Source: a virus
Strand: one strand, 5' to 3'
DNA length: 45,822 nucleotides
Virus record (IMG/VR): IMGVR_UViG_3300049043_000192
Coordinates: 1 to 45,822 of that record
Of the stretch, positions 20,099-27,375 are shown one piece after another. A model generated the notes under the pieces. The model saw only the letters and a program-made list of their open reading frames with translations. It was not told the DNA's origin and did not search any database. Every line of letters begins with the position of its first letter. Position 1 is the stretch's first letter. The position numbers were made by a program, and so were the translations under genes.

Positions 20099-20288
20099 CG
20101 TCAGCTTCCTCGTCGTCGGGGTCGTCAATGGGCACCAGCACTTCGATGCCCATGGCAAGCATACGGATGAAGTTGCCGAGAGTTTCGGGTACAGAGGGGG
20201 TTTTGAAGATAAAAGTGGCCGTTGTGGTGCCTTCTTCACCGTCAATTTCGACGTGGAGACAGTTGCCAGTGACGGTTTGGATTGTCAT
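20091..20288 (-). CDS. Small acidic hypothetical protein
   Basis: 65 residues, MTIQTVTGNCLHVEIDGEEG, with a predicted beta-rich start and a very acidic tail (DDPDDEEADDD). The ATG overlaps the preceding stop by one base (TAATG). Function unknown. It sits between packaging and portal genes. Confidence 0.6.
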   Translation of the reverse strand: MTIQTVTGNCLHVEIDGEEGTTTATFIFKTPSVPETLGNFIRMLAMGIEVLVPIDDPDDEEADDD

Positions 20289-20653
20289 TACATCGCACCC
20301 AACTTGACTGAAACAGTAGTTGTATTGGTGCTGGTAAGTGTTAAAAGATGGACGCGAATGAAGCGGTTTGGTTGGTTTTGGACGTAATACATCACCGTTT
20401 GGTCGGCGTCAATCGTGTACGCCCCAGCGTGTTTGGTAACGACGGTTAGGTGGCCCCAGTTGGTGCCGTCGAGGCTGCCGTCAAAATCAAAAACGGCTTG
20501 TTTGCCGCCGCCGGTTAGGCCGGAGACGGTGACTTGGATACCCCAGTTGAGGGCGACGGCTTCGTTGCTGGTGAAGAAACCCGTGGTGGTGCGGGATCCA
20601 AGGTCCCAGACGGTGAGTTCGCCGTCGTAAATGATGCCGCCGTCGATTGCCAT
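20288..20653 (-). CDS. Beta-rich hypothetical virion-region protein
   Basis: 121 residues, MAIDGGIIYDGELTVWDLGS. The alternating pattern (AVFDFDGSLDGTNWGHLTVV, then RFIRVHLLTLTSTNTTTVSV) suggests a small jelly-roll-like beta sandwich, as seen in head decoration or discoidin-like domains. No family named. It lies between two small basic genes upstream and the portal region. Confidence 0.55.
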   Translation of the reverse strand: MAIDGGIIYDGELTVWDLGSRTTTGFFTSNEAVALNWGIQVTVSGLTGGGKQAVFDFDGSLDGTNWGHLTVVTKHAGAYTIDADQTVMYYVQNQPNRFIRVHLLTLTSTNTTTVSVKLGAM

Positions 20654-20656
20654 GGC

Positions 20657-20821
20657 TTACTTTTTGCGTTTTTTGGCGGTTTTGGCGGATTCGCGGAAGG
20701 CTTTGGCGGTTGGGGCGCCAGCACTGCCCGGTTTACGCATTTTTTCGCCGCTGCCGGCTTCGATCCGCTCCCGTTTGCGGCGGATATTTTCATAAAGACC
20801 GGGTTTTTTGCGGCTGGCCAT
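20657..20821 (-). CDS. 54-residue basic phage protein (GLYENIRRKRERI)
   Basis: Reads MASRKKPGLYENIRRKRERI, then EAGSGEKMRKPGSAGAPTAK and AFRESAKTAKKRKK. The GLY.NI..KR.RI..GSGEKMRKPGS.GAPT pattern recurs in phages next to terminase genes. The function is unknown. The ATG overlaps the TGA of the upstream gene (ATGA). The high Lys/Arg content suggests DNA or RNA binding. Confidence 0.7.
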   Translation of the reverse strand: MASRKKPGLYENIRRKRERIEAGSGEKMRKPGSAGAPTAKAFRESAKTAKKRKK

Positions 20822-21039
20822 CACTTTTTACCTTTTTTGGTGGATTTTTTGGCGGGTTTGGTCATGCCGGCCTCGGACATGGCAATGGCGATGGCTTGCT
20901 TGCGGGATTTCACCACCGGACCTTTTTTGCTGCCCGAGTGGAGTTCGCCTTTGCCGTATTCACGCATCACCTTGGCGACCTTTTTCTGGGCTTTGGTCGG
21001 TTTTTTGGCGGCCATTTTGATGGTGTACGTGCTTACCAC
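20821..21039 (-). CDS. Small basic protein, DUF6496-like
   Basis: 72 residues. VAKVMREYGKGELHSGSKKG, then KSRKQAIAIAMSEAGM and a Lys-rich tail. This is the pattern I associate with DUF6496: a short helix, HSGSKKGPVV and a KQAIAIA.SEAG helix. It overlaps the terminase stop by 7 bases and is coupled to the next gene by ATGA. Role unknown. The sequence suggests nucleic-acid binding. Confidence 0.7.
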   Translation of the reverse strand: MVSTYTIKMAAKKPTKAQKKVAKVMREYGKGELHSGSKKGPVVKSRKQAIAIAMSEAGMTKPAKKSTKKGKK

Positions 21040-22283
21040 ACACGATAAGTTGTTTTTCCGAGCGATTCAGGTTTGGCCAAATTGAAGGTTTGTAGGCATA
21101 AATACCCAAGAGCGTCGAAAGCGTGATCCACGCCAAGGTTCTTGTTGGGGAGGCCGGTGTTGGGGGCATAGGTGAGGGTGCGGAGGGATTTGATGAGTTC
21201 CACGCAGCGGGGGTGGATGAAGAGGCGGCGTGTTCCAGACGCATCTAATAGTGCGGTGTTAACGCAGGTGATTTTGTCGCGGATTTTCCACGGGTTGCGT
21301 GGGCTGGAGACGGTGAAGCCGGATTTGCGGAGGATGTTGTGGTCGGTGGCGCCAACGCCGCTGGTTTTGCGGGCGCCGCCGGTGGGGTCGGGGCACGCGA
21401 TGATGCGGCGCTCCACGCCGTAGCGGGATTGGATTTCTTCGCAGAGGTCCCAGGTGGTGGCGCCGCCGCGCATGATGATTTCGTCGAAGACCCAGAGGAC
21501 GTCGCCTTTTTTGACGGCGCAGACGGCGGACATGGGGTCGACGTTGAAGTCCACGCCAAGGAGGAGGGGGAGGACGGGGAGGTCTTGGACGATTTTGTCG
21601 ATGTTGGCGTCCGAGAATGAGACGGCGACGAGACCGCTGAGATTCTCGAAGCTGGCCTCGAACTCTTGGCGGAAGGTGCGGGCGTCGAGTTGGGCGCGGG
21701 CGGCTTCGATTTCCTCCGGGGGGACGTTATCGCCGTCAATGGTGGTGTACTGCCAGCGTTGCCAGTCCGGGTCGTCGTTTTCGCAGTAGCACCAGAGGTC
21801 GTAGAACCAGCTCGCGGTGCCGTCTGGGGTGGAGATGAAAAGTGCCCAGCCTTGTTTGTCGGCGAGTGCGGGGCGGATCACCTCGAACCAGACGTCGGCG
21901 GACATGAACGCGGCTTCGTCCAGCACTACGCCAGCCAGACTGCGGCCGCGCAAGGCCATGGCGTTTTCGGTGCCCTTCAGTTCGATCGTGCTGCCGTTGA
22001 CCAGCTCAATCTTGAGGTCGGTCTCGTTTTTGCTCTTGATCCAGGCTTTGGGGACGAGTTTCTTCATTACCTTCCAGGCGATGTCCTTCGCCATCCGGTA
22101 TGTAGGGGCCGCGTAGAAGAATGTTTCGCCCGGCCTTTCGATCGCCCCACGCAGCAATTCGATACACGAGAGGTAGCTTTTGCCGAAGCGGCGTCCTGCT
22201 ACCAATACTCTGAAACGTTTGCGGCTGGTGAAAACTTGCCCTTGGGCGTGGCGGAGGGAGAGTGTTCCAGCCTCGGTGGGCAT
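21033..22283 (-). CDS. terL: Terminase large subunit
   Basis: 416 residues, intact. The ATPase has a Walker A-like VLVAGRRFGKSYLSCIELL near residue 25 and Walker B GVVLDEAAFM near residue 135. The RNase H-like nuclease follows with LLLGVDFNVDPMSAVC (first Asp), VFDEIIMRGG and a late DHAFDALGYL. It powers DNA packaging into the head and cuts the concatemer. Four small genes lie between it and the portal, and the putative small subunit lies four genes upstream at 23358. Confidence 0.95.
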   Translation of the reverse strand: MPTEAGTLSLRHAQGQVFTSRKRFRVLVAGRRFGKSYLSCIELLRGAIERPGETFFYAAPTYRMAKDIAWKVMKKLVPKAWIKSKNETDLKIELVNGSTIELKGTENAMALRGRSLAGVVLDEAAFMSADVWFEVIRPALADKQGWALFISTPDGTASWFYDLWCYCENDDPDWQRWQYTTIDGDNVPPEEIEAARAQLDARTFRQEFEASFENLSGLVAVSFSDANIDKIVQDLPVLPLLLGVDFNVDPMSAVCAVKKGDVLWVFDEIIMRGGATTWDLCEEIQSRYGVERRIIACPDPTGGARKTSGVGATDHNILRKSGFTVSSPRNPWKIRDKITCVNTALLDASGTRRLFIHPRCVELIKSLRTLTYAPNTGLPNKNLGVDHAFDALGYLCLQTFNLAKPESLGKTTYRVW

Positions 22284-22427
22284 TTTGTAGTAAACGGGTA
22301 CCTTCTAGTGTATGCCAGGAATTGCTACCCTACCCCCGTGTAGTACAGAAGAATAAATTTGGATTGTGTCAGTAGGTTCCCCGGACCCTGCCTACGCGCA
22401 AAAATAACTCGAACCCTGCCCCCTTAA

Positions 22428-22466
22428 GTATAAAAATAGGCGGCCCGGTAAGGTATAACGGGCCGC
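22428..22466 (-). terminator. Rho-independent terminator upstream of terL
   Basis: On the minus strand CGGCCCG and CGGGCCG form a stem around an 11-base loop containing TTATACCTTAC, followed by CTATTTTTATAC. It ends the three-gene transcript of 23020-22480, so terL needs read-through or its own promoter in 22284-22427, where I see no clear one. Confidence 0.75.
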
Positions 22467-22479
22467 GTTACTGTTTAGG

Positions 22480-22677
22480 TTAAGAACTGGCGAGAATTTG
22501 CCGGGCTTGTGCTAGTACTGATTCCCTCGATCCTTTTAGGTTGTGCTCACTTTTAAGGATCGAATAGGCGCTTGGGCCGCGGCGTTTCATACCCTTAAGC
22601 TCCAGCTGGAGCGCTGAGGTCAGCGCATAGAGTCGGAAGCGGTCGATCTGGGGGCCGGTGATGACGTGGGCTGTCAT
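22480..22677 (-). CDS. Small conserved hypothetical protein
   Basis: 65 residues from ATG at 22677: MTAHVITGPQIDRFRLYALT, then LKGMKRRGPSAYSILKSEH and a C-terminal RQILASS. It is helical and basic. The ATG overlaps the TGA of the 25-residue gene before it (ATGA). No function recognised. Confidence 0.65.
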   Translation of the reverse strand: MTAHVITGPQIDRFRLYALTSALQLELKGMKRRGPSAYSILKSEHNLKGSRESVLAQARQILASS

Positions 22678-22751
22678 AGCAAAAACAGGATCAGTAGGGT
22701 GGGCAGCAACGGAAGCGCTCCTAGGAGCATGAGGCGAACGGCTCGGATCAT
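22674..22751 (-). CDS. 25-residue hydrophobic membrane peptide
   Basis: Reads MIRAVRLMLLGALPLLPTLL then ILFLL. Two arginines are followed by an almost pure Leu/Ile membrane segment. It is joined by ATGA overlaps to both neighbours (22748-23020 upstream, 22480-22677 downstream), which strongly supports real translation. Function unknown. It could be a toxin-like, superinfection-exclusion or holin-accessory peptide. Confidence 0.6.
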   Translation of the reverse strand: MIRAVRLMLLGALPLLPTLLILFLL

Positions 22752-23020
22752 GCGGCAACCTGCTCAGACTGCAACTGCGCCAGCTTGGTGGCTATCTCAG
22801 TCAGGATTCGGGTCTGGCGATCGGTGCGGCTGCTGTCATCCACAAGACGGCGGATCCAGTAGCTGACGCCGCACAAGAGTTCGTCGGTCTCAATCTCACT
22901 AACCTCGGCCATGCGACCGCGGGCTTCGGTCACCTGGATCCGGGTCTTATTCTTCCACTCGAAGAGTGAGACGTTCTCAGTGGAAGCAACAGTGATGGTG
23001 ACGGTTTGGGTAGTTTCCAT
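22748..23020 (-). CDS. Hypothetical protein, first gene of coupled trio
   Basis: 90 residues, METTQTVTITVASTENVSLF. It has a beta-strand start (ITVASTENVSLFEWKNKTRI) and a helical C-terminal half (SRTDRQTRILTEIATKLAQL). A promoter-like sequence lies 50-80 bases upstream, and an upstream repeat array lies beyond that. No family recognised. Confidence 0.6.
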   Translation of the reverse strand: METTQTVTITVASTENVSLFEWKNKTRIQVTEARGRMAEVSEIETDELLCGVSYWIRRLVDDSSRTDRQTRILTEIATKLAQLQSEQVAA

Positions 23021-23069
23021 TGTGGGGTCCCTTGGTTTGGGTGTGGCGGAACGGATCCGCTTACCGACC

Positions 23070-23099
23070 TTTATAGACCGGATTCGAACCGCTTGGCAA
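23070..23099 (-). promoter_or_regulatory. Sigma70-type promoter before the 23020 operon
   Basis: On the minus strand TTGCCA (23099-23094), an 18-base spacer and TATAAA (23075-23070). The predicted start is near 23062, giving a leader of about 40 bases. The spacer holds the palindrome TTCGAA inside GGTTCGAATCC, which could be an operator. Confidence 0.55.
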
Positions 23100-23180
23100 T
23101 ACTGTTACAGATTAAAATAGCTTATGGGTGCCGGATGCTAGGATCCCCAAGCTAGTGCAACCGTACTACCCTGCGACACT

Positions 23181-23276
23181 AGTACATCAGACCTATAGTA
23201 CGCCTGTGCTGTAGTACACCAGACCTATAGTACGCCTGTGCTGTAGTACACCAGACCTATAGTACGCCTGTGCTGT
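23181..23276. repeat. Three tandem 32-bp repeats
   Basis: Units at 23181-23212, 23213-23244 and 23245-23276. The last two are identical and the first differs at one base (CATC for CACC). Each unit holds two AGTAC cores in the arrangement AGTACACCAGACC-TATAGTACGCC. No spacers separate them. They lie 80-180 bases upstream of the 23020 operon's promoter-like sequence, in a non-coding gap between that operon and the small terminase gene. Confidence 0.9.
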
Positions 23277-23310
23277 AGGCCATGTGTACTAGCGCCCTGG
23301 CGCGGGCATG

Positions 23311-23368
23311 TATGAATGGCAATTATGAATGGCAATCCAGGCAGTTATGAATGGCAATTATGAATGGC
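23311..23368. repeat. Four ATGAATGGC repeats
   Basis: TATGAATGGC occurs at 23311, 23324, 23346 and 23359. Each pair is spaced exactly 13 bases apart, with TATGAATGGCAAT as the unit. The last copy overlaps the stop of the small terminase gene, where its reverse complement supplies the final codons GGC CAT TCA TAA. The same motif clusters again at 26245-26586. Confidence 0.9.
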
Positions 23369-23828
23369 CTTTTGGCGCGTCGCCGCGTTTATCTTCAATA
23401 GTTATAGCTAACTGGGGCGCGGCTTGGCTTGCAACTTCTTGAGAAAGTTCGCCAGCAGCTCTTCCCAAGCTATCTAAAAGGTGACAGGCAACTTGATAGT
23501 TTCCTTTGCGAATTGCCTTTTTAAGTACAGCTAACCGTGACGCGGTGATAATGTTCAACATTTCGGTGCGATCTTCTAGTCTTTCTTCTTTCAAAAGCTG
23601 CATGGCTTTTGAGATGTCATCGTGAGCGGTTCGAATACTGATGCCGAACCGAGACGCAACGAGTTCGGCGTTAGCGCGGCGGGTGTTCCCTTCCAACAAA
23701 AGGCTGTAAGCGTAGTTAATGCGCTCATCCATCCGGGCCTGGGTGCTACGGCCACCGCGCCACCGCTTGCTCTCATCGTTGGCAACGGTTGTAGGTTTTA
23801 CTACTTCTTGGCCTTCGGATTCGGGCAC
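23358..23828 (-). CDS. Putative terminase small subunit (helix-turn-helix)
   Basis: 156 residues from a GTG start. After a variable N-terminus come RMDERINYAYSLLLEGNTRR and ANAELVASRFGISIRTAHDD, a clear helix-turn-helix. Helices LNIITASRLAVLKKAIRKGN and YQVACHLLDSLGRAAGELS follow. This layout fits small terminase subunits that bind the packaging site. It lies upstream of terL with three tiny genes between. A DNA-binding regulator is the main alternative. Confidence 0.55.
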   Translation of the reverse strand: MPESEGQEVVKPTTVANDESKRWRGGRSTQARMDERINYAYSLLLEGNTRRANAELVASRFGISIRTAHDDISKAMQLLKEERLEDRTEMLNIITASRLAVLKKAIRKGNYQVACHLLDSLGRAAGELSQEVASQAAPQLAITIEDKRGDAPKGHS

Positions 23829-23904
23829 CGGCTGTAACGCTAACTTGCTGGCCCCATGCTACCCTCTGCGCTCTCACGTTTTGCAAGCGGCCGCAGGCCG
23901 CGCA

Positions 23905-23932
23905 GCAAAAAAGCCCGGCAGGATAGCCGGGC
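23905..23932 (-). terminator. Rho-independent terminator after the antirestriction gene
   Basis: On the minus strand GCCCGGC and GCCGGGC pair around TATCCT and are followed by TTTTTTGC. It starts about 23 bases past the stop of 23955-24615. A second GC-rich hairpin (GCGGCC-GCA-GGCCGC) follows at 23887-23901. Confidence 0.85.
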
Positions 23933-23954
23933 CGTTGATCGGTGGGCGTGCCAG

Positions 23955-24615
23955 TTAGACCCCGTTAAAGACCAACCAGTCACCACCGCCGAGACTGTGC
24001 AGCCTGTAACCGTCGCCGATCTCAAGCTCTCGCCAAGCGGCGGCCCAGTCGACGCAGGTTAGCGGCCACTCCATTTGATCCAACTTGACGCCCAGATCCT
24101 CCGCCAGCTGTTGAGCGTAGTCTGCGCCGGCCCGTTCTTCGCTCCATCCCTCGGCCCGCCCCTGGTACGAATCCTCAGCGGTGTTGGGGTCGATCCCGTC
24201 GTCGTCTAGCTCAGCAATCAACGACAGCCCAGCCGGTGGGGTCATCGTTGCCCAGCCCGAAAAGCTCCAGCGCTTCCGCCCAGGATTCGTCAGGCCAGAA
24301 CCCGAAACAGGCACCGTCGCCCTCGCTGCTTCCGAAGTAGAAGCCGCAGGGTGCCAGATCCTGCAGCGCGTCGGTCAATTCTTCTAGGGTCTGCGCCGCT
24401 TCGTCGTCGTTCCAGTCGGCTTCGCTGGAATCCTCACCGACTAGGCGGTTCAGGCTGGCGAGGGTGGCGGCGTTGATCGCTTGGGGTCGATCTGCCAGAA
24501 CCGCCAGGGATTCGGCGGCGCTCCAGAACTTGGGCAGCAGATCCTCAATGCGGAGGGTATCGCAGCTCACGATCCACGGAACGGAATCGAGCTGTTCGGA
24601 GTTGTAGCGGGTCAT
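23955..24615 (-). CDS. ArdA-like antirestriction protein (frameshifted)
   Basis: Starts at 24615 (MTRYNSEQLDSVPWIVSCDT). It runs to DGACFGFWPDESWAEALELF in one frame, then after an indel near 24240 continues AELDDDGIDPNTAEDSYQGR, EGWSEERAGADYAQQLAEDL and CVDWAAAWRELEIGDGYRLH to 23955. That is about 219 residues. The EDSYQG motif, the acidic nature, and a W-x-A-x-x-R-(D/E)-L helix followed by a G-x-W-L-V-F end match the C-terminal domain of ArdA DNA mimics, which block type I restriction enzymes. Call by motif only. Confidence 0.6.
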
Positions 24616-24674
24616 GGGGTGAGCCTTAGGGTAGGGCTGTCATTGTGAATAGTAGAACCGGAACCGGCCCGGCG

Positions 24675-25293
24675 TCAAGCCAGCGTCGTAGGGTAAGCGT
24701 TCAGGTTTTCCAGAATCAAATTCCGGAGCCGGTCGAAACCAGAATCATCGCGCCAGGGTGCGGAATCATCACGGGCCGCAAAAACGCACAACCCCAGATC
24801 CTGCAGCATCCGCACCCGCTCGGCGATGCTCTCGCCGCCCCAGTCGGAAGCGATGCCGTCCCATTCAAGTTGACTGTGGTCATCCTCTGAGATCAGGGGA
24901 ATTCTCCAGAGCTTCGACCGTCTCCAGCACGTCAGCCGGAACCCGCAACAGATCCAACACCACACCCTCACCGTTCCACCCGTAACCCACAGTCAGGATG
25001 CCGCCGTGGGGGTCGGGAGTGCTGGCGGAATCGGTGAGAACCCGGAAGTTGGACAGGCCCACTAATCCGGTGTTGCTGTAATCACTCCAGCCGCAATACG
25101 ACGGCACGAAACCTAGGGAGACGCCGCGCCACCGCTCAGACAGGCAGGTTGCTAGGTGATCCTCCGGACTCTGGTGCCACTGGTGGCTGCAGTCTGTCTC
25201 GGGCTCACCGTCTCGAATCAGGATCCAGTGGCCGGAGCATCCGGCGAGACGTTCGATTCGCTCCAGCAGAGCGGGGGAAGCTGTGGGTCGCAT
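24675..25293 (-). CDS. Unrecognised protein (frameshifted)
   Basis: From ATG at 25293: MRPTASPALLERIERLAGCS, then GHWILIRDGEPETDCSHQWH and NTGLVGLSNFRVLTDSA. An indel near 24900 leads into EDDHSQLEWDGIASDWGGES and GFDRLRNLILENLNAYPTTL. The total is about 206 residues, Trp- and Cys-containing, with a beta-rich middle (GGILTVGYGWNGEGVVLDLL). I recognise no family. It lies upstream of the ArdA-like gene in the same direction, so it may be another accessory or host-interaction gene. Confidence 0.5.
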
Positions 25294-26240
25294 GGCAGGA
25301 TTCGCCGAAGTGCTCCCGTAGTGTACAGCATGAGAGCACCCTTGCAAGCCTCCCGGCGTGCTGATACTGTTGGAGGGTACCGAAACCCACGGCACAATGC
25401 CACCGCAACTTCGGCAACCGACCGCTAGGCCCGCTTCAGCGAAACTGGCTTAACTTCCTGCGCCACAATCCCGGCCCGCACTTCGTCGCACTGCCCCAGC
25501 CAGCAGATCATCCGCATCGCGGAATCGCTGCAGGCCCGCGGCCTACTCACCCGTGGCCGCCAGCGCGACATAAAACGCCCGCGGCGTGAATCCGGTGCTC
25601 ACGGTCAGCTGGAGGCGGTGTGAGCGGCGGAGACTGGAACACCACCCGCGAAGCTGCAAAGCTGAGGCTCGCAAGCGGATCAAGCGCGACCTTGACCGAC
25701 GAGATCTCTGCGTCAGGCAGAAGCGAGCCCTCCGGGATTTGCGCTTCTGTGCGTGAACTGCTCGACACCCTCAGCCCGGAGGCCAGTGGCTGGGACTCTA
25801 CCGCTGGAATCTGGCACCAGCTGCACGGATCAGGTGAGGGCATCCGGGAAGCTGCGTCGAGTCTACAGAATCCCAGGCGGTATTGGAATCAGTGCCAACA
25901 GCGCAACGGGGGCACCTTAGCTGCCCGAGGCGATGCTGGTGCCGGTTGGCTTGCCGAGAATTCACAGTGCAGAATTTGCGCGCACACGATAACGCCGCGC
26001 AACCCGTGCGAGGCGCCAGCCGAGCACGTGCAGCCGCAAGCCGCGCACGGATGCCGGCATCACCAAACCCCGCAAGCCTGCGAGCCCCGGAAGCGCTCCA
26101 GCTGATGCCCCAGCCCTCACCCCAGCGGTGGGGGCACTCCCTCTCCCATGGGTGAGACTCATGAGACGCACTGTGAGAACCCCTAGGGCTAAGCACGTAG
26201 CACGCGTGCTACATCCGCCGCCGGACGATACCAGTGCACC
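25294..26240. other. GC-rich stretch without a clear gene; possible decayed plus-strand gene
   Basis: No complete ORF looks convincing. Plus-strand fragments in three frames read like protein: SQQIIRIAESLQARGLLTRG (about 25500-25560), AEARKRIKRDLDRRDL (about 25660-25710) and QWLGLYRWNLAPAARIR (about 25785-25835). They could be pieces of one broken gene of about 130 residues. After about 25850 I see only repeats and palindromes. Longer open frames here look like effects of high GC content. Confidence 0.35.
26197..26212. promoter_or_regulatory. Perfect 16-bp palindrome
   Basis: GTAGCACGCGTGCTAC reads the same on both strands. It is 14 bases after another palindrome (CCCTAGGG) and about 30 bases before the ATGAATGGC cluster. 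It is possibly an operator or the top of a small hairpin. No gene start is nearby on the right-hand side. Confidence 0.5.
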
Positions 26241-26244
26241 AGGG

Positions 26245-26586
26245 CATGAATGGACTTTTAGGCAGTCATGAATGGCTTTTCGTCGAGGGCGCCAGCCCGA
26301 GACATGAATGGCTTTTTACAGCCCTCTGCCACTGCCCATCCACCAGCTCCCAGCGGTGTTCCCAGTCGCCGCACCAGGCATCGCTTGTGGTGAATGGCCA
26401 TCCTGAATGGCTGGGTGAATGGCGCCGGCAGGTGTCAGATACGTACCAGCGACATACCTGGCAAGTTATGCCTAGGGGCAGTTCATGCGGCATGAATGGG
26501 GTTTTGCAGGGCTTCAAAGTAGCGTTCCACCCGTTCCAGGTAAGCGACCTCGGCTCTCTTCAAGTCATCGGCGTCTAGTGAATGGG
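26245..26586. repeat. Cluster of eight (C/T)TGAATGG repeats
   Basis: CATGAATGG or TGAATGG(C/G) begins at 26245, 26267, 26303, 26391, 26404, 26416, 26491 and 26579. Several copies are followed by a run of T (ATGAATGGCTTTT). GGCAGTCATGAATGGC here differs by one base from GGCAGTTATGAATGGC at 23340, linking both clusters. Copies lie in the Cys-rich gene, at its stop codon, and in the 3' end of the nuclease gene. Confidence 0.85.
26266..26493 (-). CDS. Small Cys-rich (zinc-type) protein carrying repeat motifs
   Basis: 75 residues from ATG at 26493: MPHELPLGITCQVCRWYVSD, then TCRRHSPSHSGWPFTTSDAW and CGDWEHRW. The C-x2-C-x6-C-R-R ... W-C-G-D-W pattern matches small metal-binding proteins common in phages. 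The start overlaps the nuclease stop by 11 bases. Two copies of the 3' sequence AAAAGCCATTCATG encode KSHS, so the repeat seems to have extended the C-terminus. The second copy supplies the stop TGA. Confidence 0.55.
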   Translation of the reverse strand: MPHELPLGITCQVCRWYVSDTCRRHSPSHSGWPFTTSDAWCGDWEHRWELVDGQWQRAVKSHSCLGLAPSTKSHS

Positions 26587-27298
26587 TTTGGGGCGTACCA
26601 CAACGACGCGCCAGGACGATGATTGCTCCAGAGGGTTTTAAGCCGGTTAAATGTGTAAGTCCAAGAGAATAAGCGCCGCATTGATGTACATAACTATGGG
26701 ATGAATCGAGGTTTTTACGATTTACTGAGGTTTTCCAGTCAGCAACAATTAACCCTGAATGGCCCTTGAGGCACAGTAAGGCATCTGCTGTTCCAGCAAA
26801 TCCAGCCGGGTGGTGGATGCTGAACTCGGAGGCGAAAATCTCGGTGGCGTGCTCTGTGATCCAGTCAGACAAGCCTCTTGCGTAGCCCGCGGCGCTGAAT
26901 CCAACTTTGGGAACGTTGGGTCTCACCCGCTTGAGTGCCCACTGTGTGATCGGGGCGGGGATACGTGCCAGTCCCAGCTCATCCCATTTGATCGCGTTGC
27001 GCTTGTTGGCGGTGTTGCGTGCCAGCTGTTGGGCAGTCTTGAGCAGATACTCGGCTTGGTTGTGGGCAAGATTGCCGCGGGTGGCGGCCATTTGCCTCTG
27101 CGCTCCAGCCTCGGAGGGTCCCAGGCGTTGCTCCCAACGCACCAGGCCGCTCGTGTCGCTTGTTTCCTTCAGGATGTGTGTAACACTAGTGTAGACGTTA
27201 CCGGATGAGTCTCGGTAGACGCGGTGCGGGCCTGTATCGTCACGCTCCAGCCGCCATTTACGCAGTCCTGCCAAGGTGTCTTGCGTATTTGAAGGCAT
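26483..27298 (-). CDS. PD-(D/E)XK nuclease, RecB/Cas4-like exonuclease
   Basis: 271 residues from ATG at 27298 (MPSNTQDTLAGLRKWRLERD). Motifs: YTSVTHILKETSD near the N-terminus, TRGNLAHNQAEYLL (motif I region with His), EFSIHHPAGFAGTADALLCL (motif II Asp), IVADWKTS (motif III, D-x-K) and YVHQCGAYSLGL (motif IV Q-x3-Y). This is the standard order for RecB-family exonucleases used in phage recombination or replication. It is downstream of the ssDNA-binding-like gene, from which a terminator separates it. Confidence 0.85.
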   Translation of the reverse strand: MPSNTQDTLAGLRKWRLERDDTGPHRVYRDSSGNVYTSVTHILKETSDTSGLVRWEQRLGPSEAGAQRQMAATRGNLAHNQAEYLLKTAQQLARNTANKRNAIKWDELGLARIPAPITQWALKRVRPNVPKVGFSAAGYARGLSDWITEHATEIFASEFSIHHPAGFAGTADALLCLKGHSGLIVADWKTSVNRKNLDSSHSYVHQCGAYSLGLTHLTGLKPSGAIIVLARRCGTPQTHSLDADDLKRAEVAYLERVERYFEALQNPIHAA

Positions 27299-27330
27299 TT
27301 GAATAGTTTTTCCCACTCTCATAATACCAA

Positions 27331-27357
27331 GAAAAAAGCCCCGCACAATGGCGGGGC
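27331..27357 (-). terminator. Rho-independent terminator after the ssDNA-binding gene
   Basis: On the minus strand GCCCCGC and GCGGGGC pair around CATTGT and are followed by TTTTTTC. It lies 19 bases past the stop of 27376-27957 and 33 bases before the nuclease start. Confidence 0.85.
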
Positions 27358-27375
27358 AGTGTTATTTAGTGGCGA

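Noticed and set aside
21666-22343. 225-residue plus-strand open frame
   Set aside because: Antisense to the intact large terminase. No recognisable motif.
23040-23160. tRNA gene suggested by GGTTCGAATCC on the minus strand
   Set aside because: The T-arm-like sequence has a mismatched stem, and no acceptor or anticodon stem pairs at the right distance. The same bases fit better as the spacer of a promoter (TTGCCA-18-TATAAA).
23181-23276. CRISPR array
   Set aside because: The 32-bp units are directly adjacent without spacers, there are only three, and no cas genes are nearby. They are plain tandem repeats.
25620-26105. 161-residue plus-strand open frame
   Set aside because: Only short parts look protein-like and they switch frames. 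The later half (many His, Pro, Cys) reads like random GC-rich sequence.
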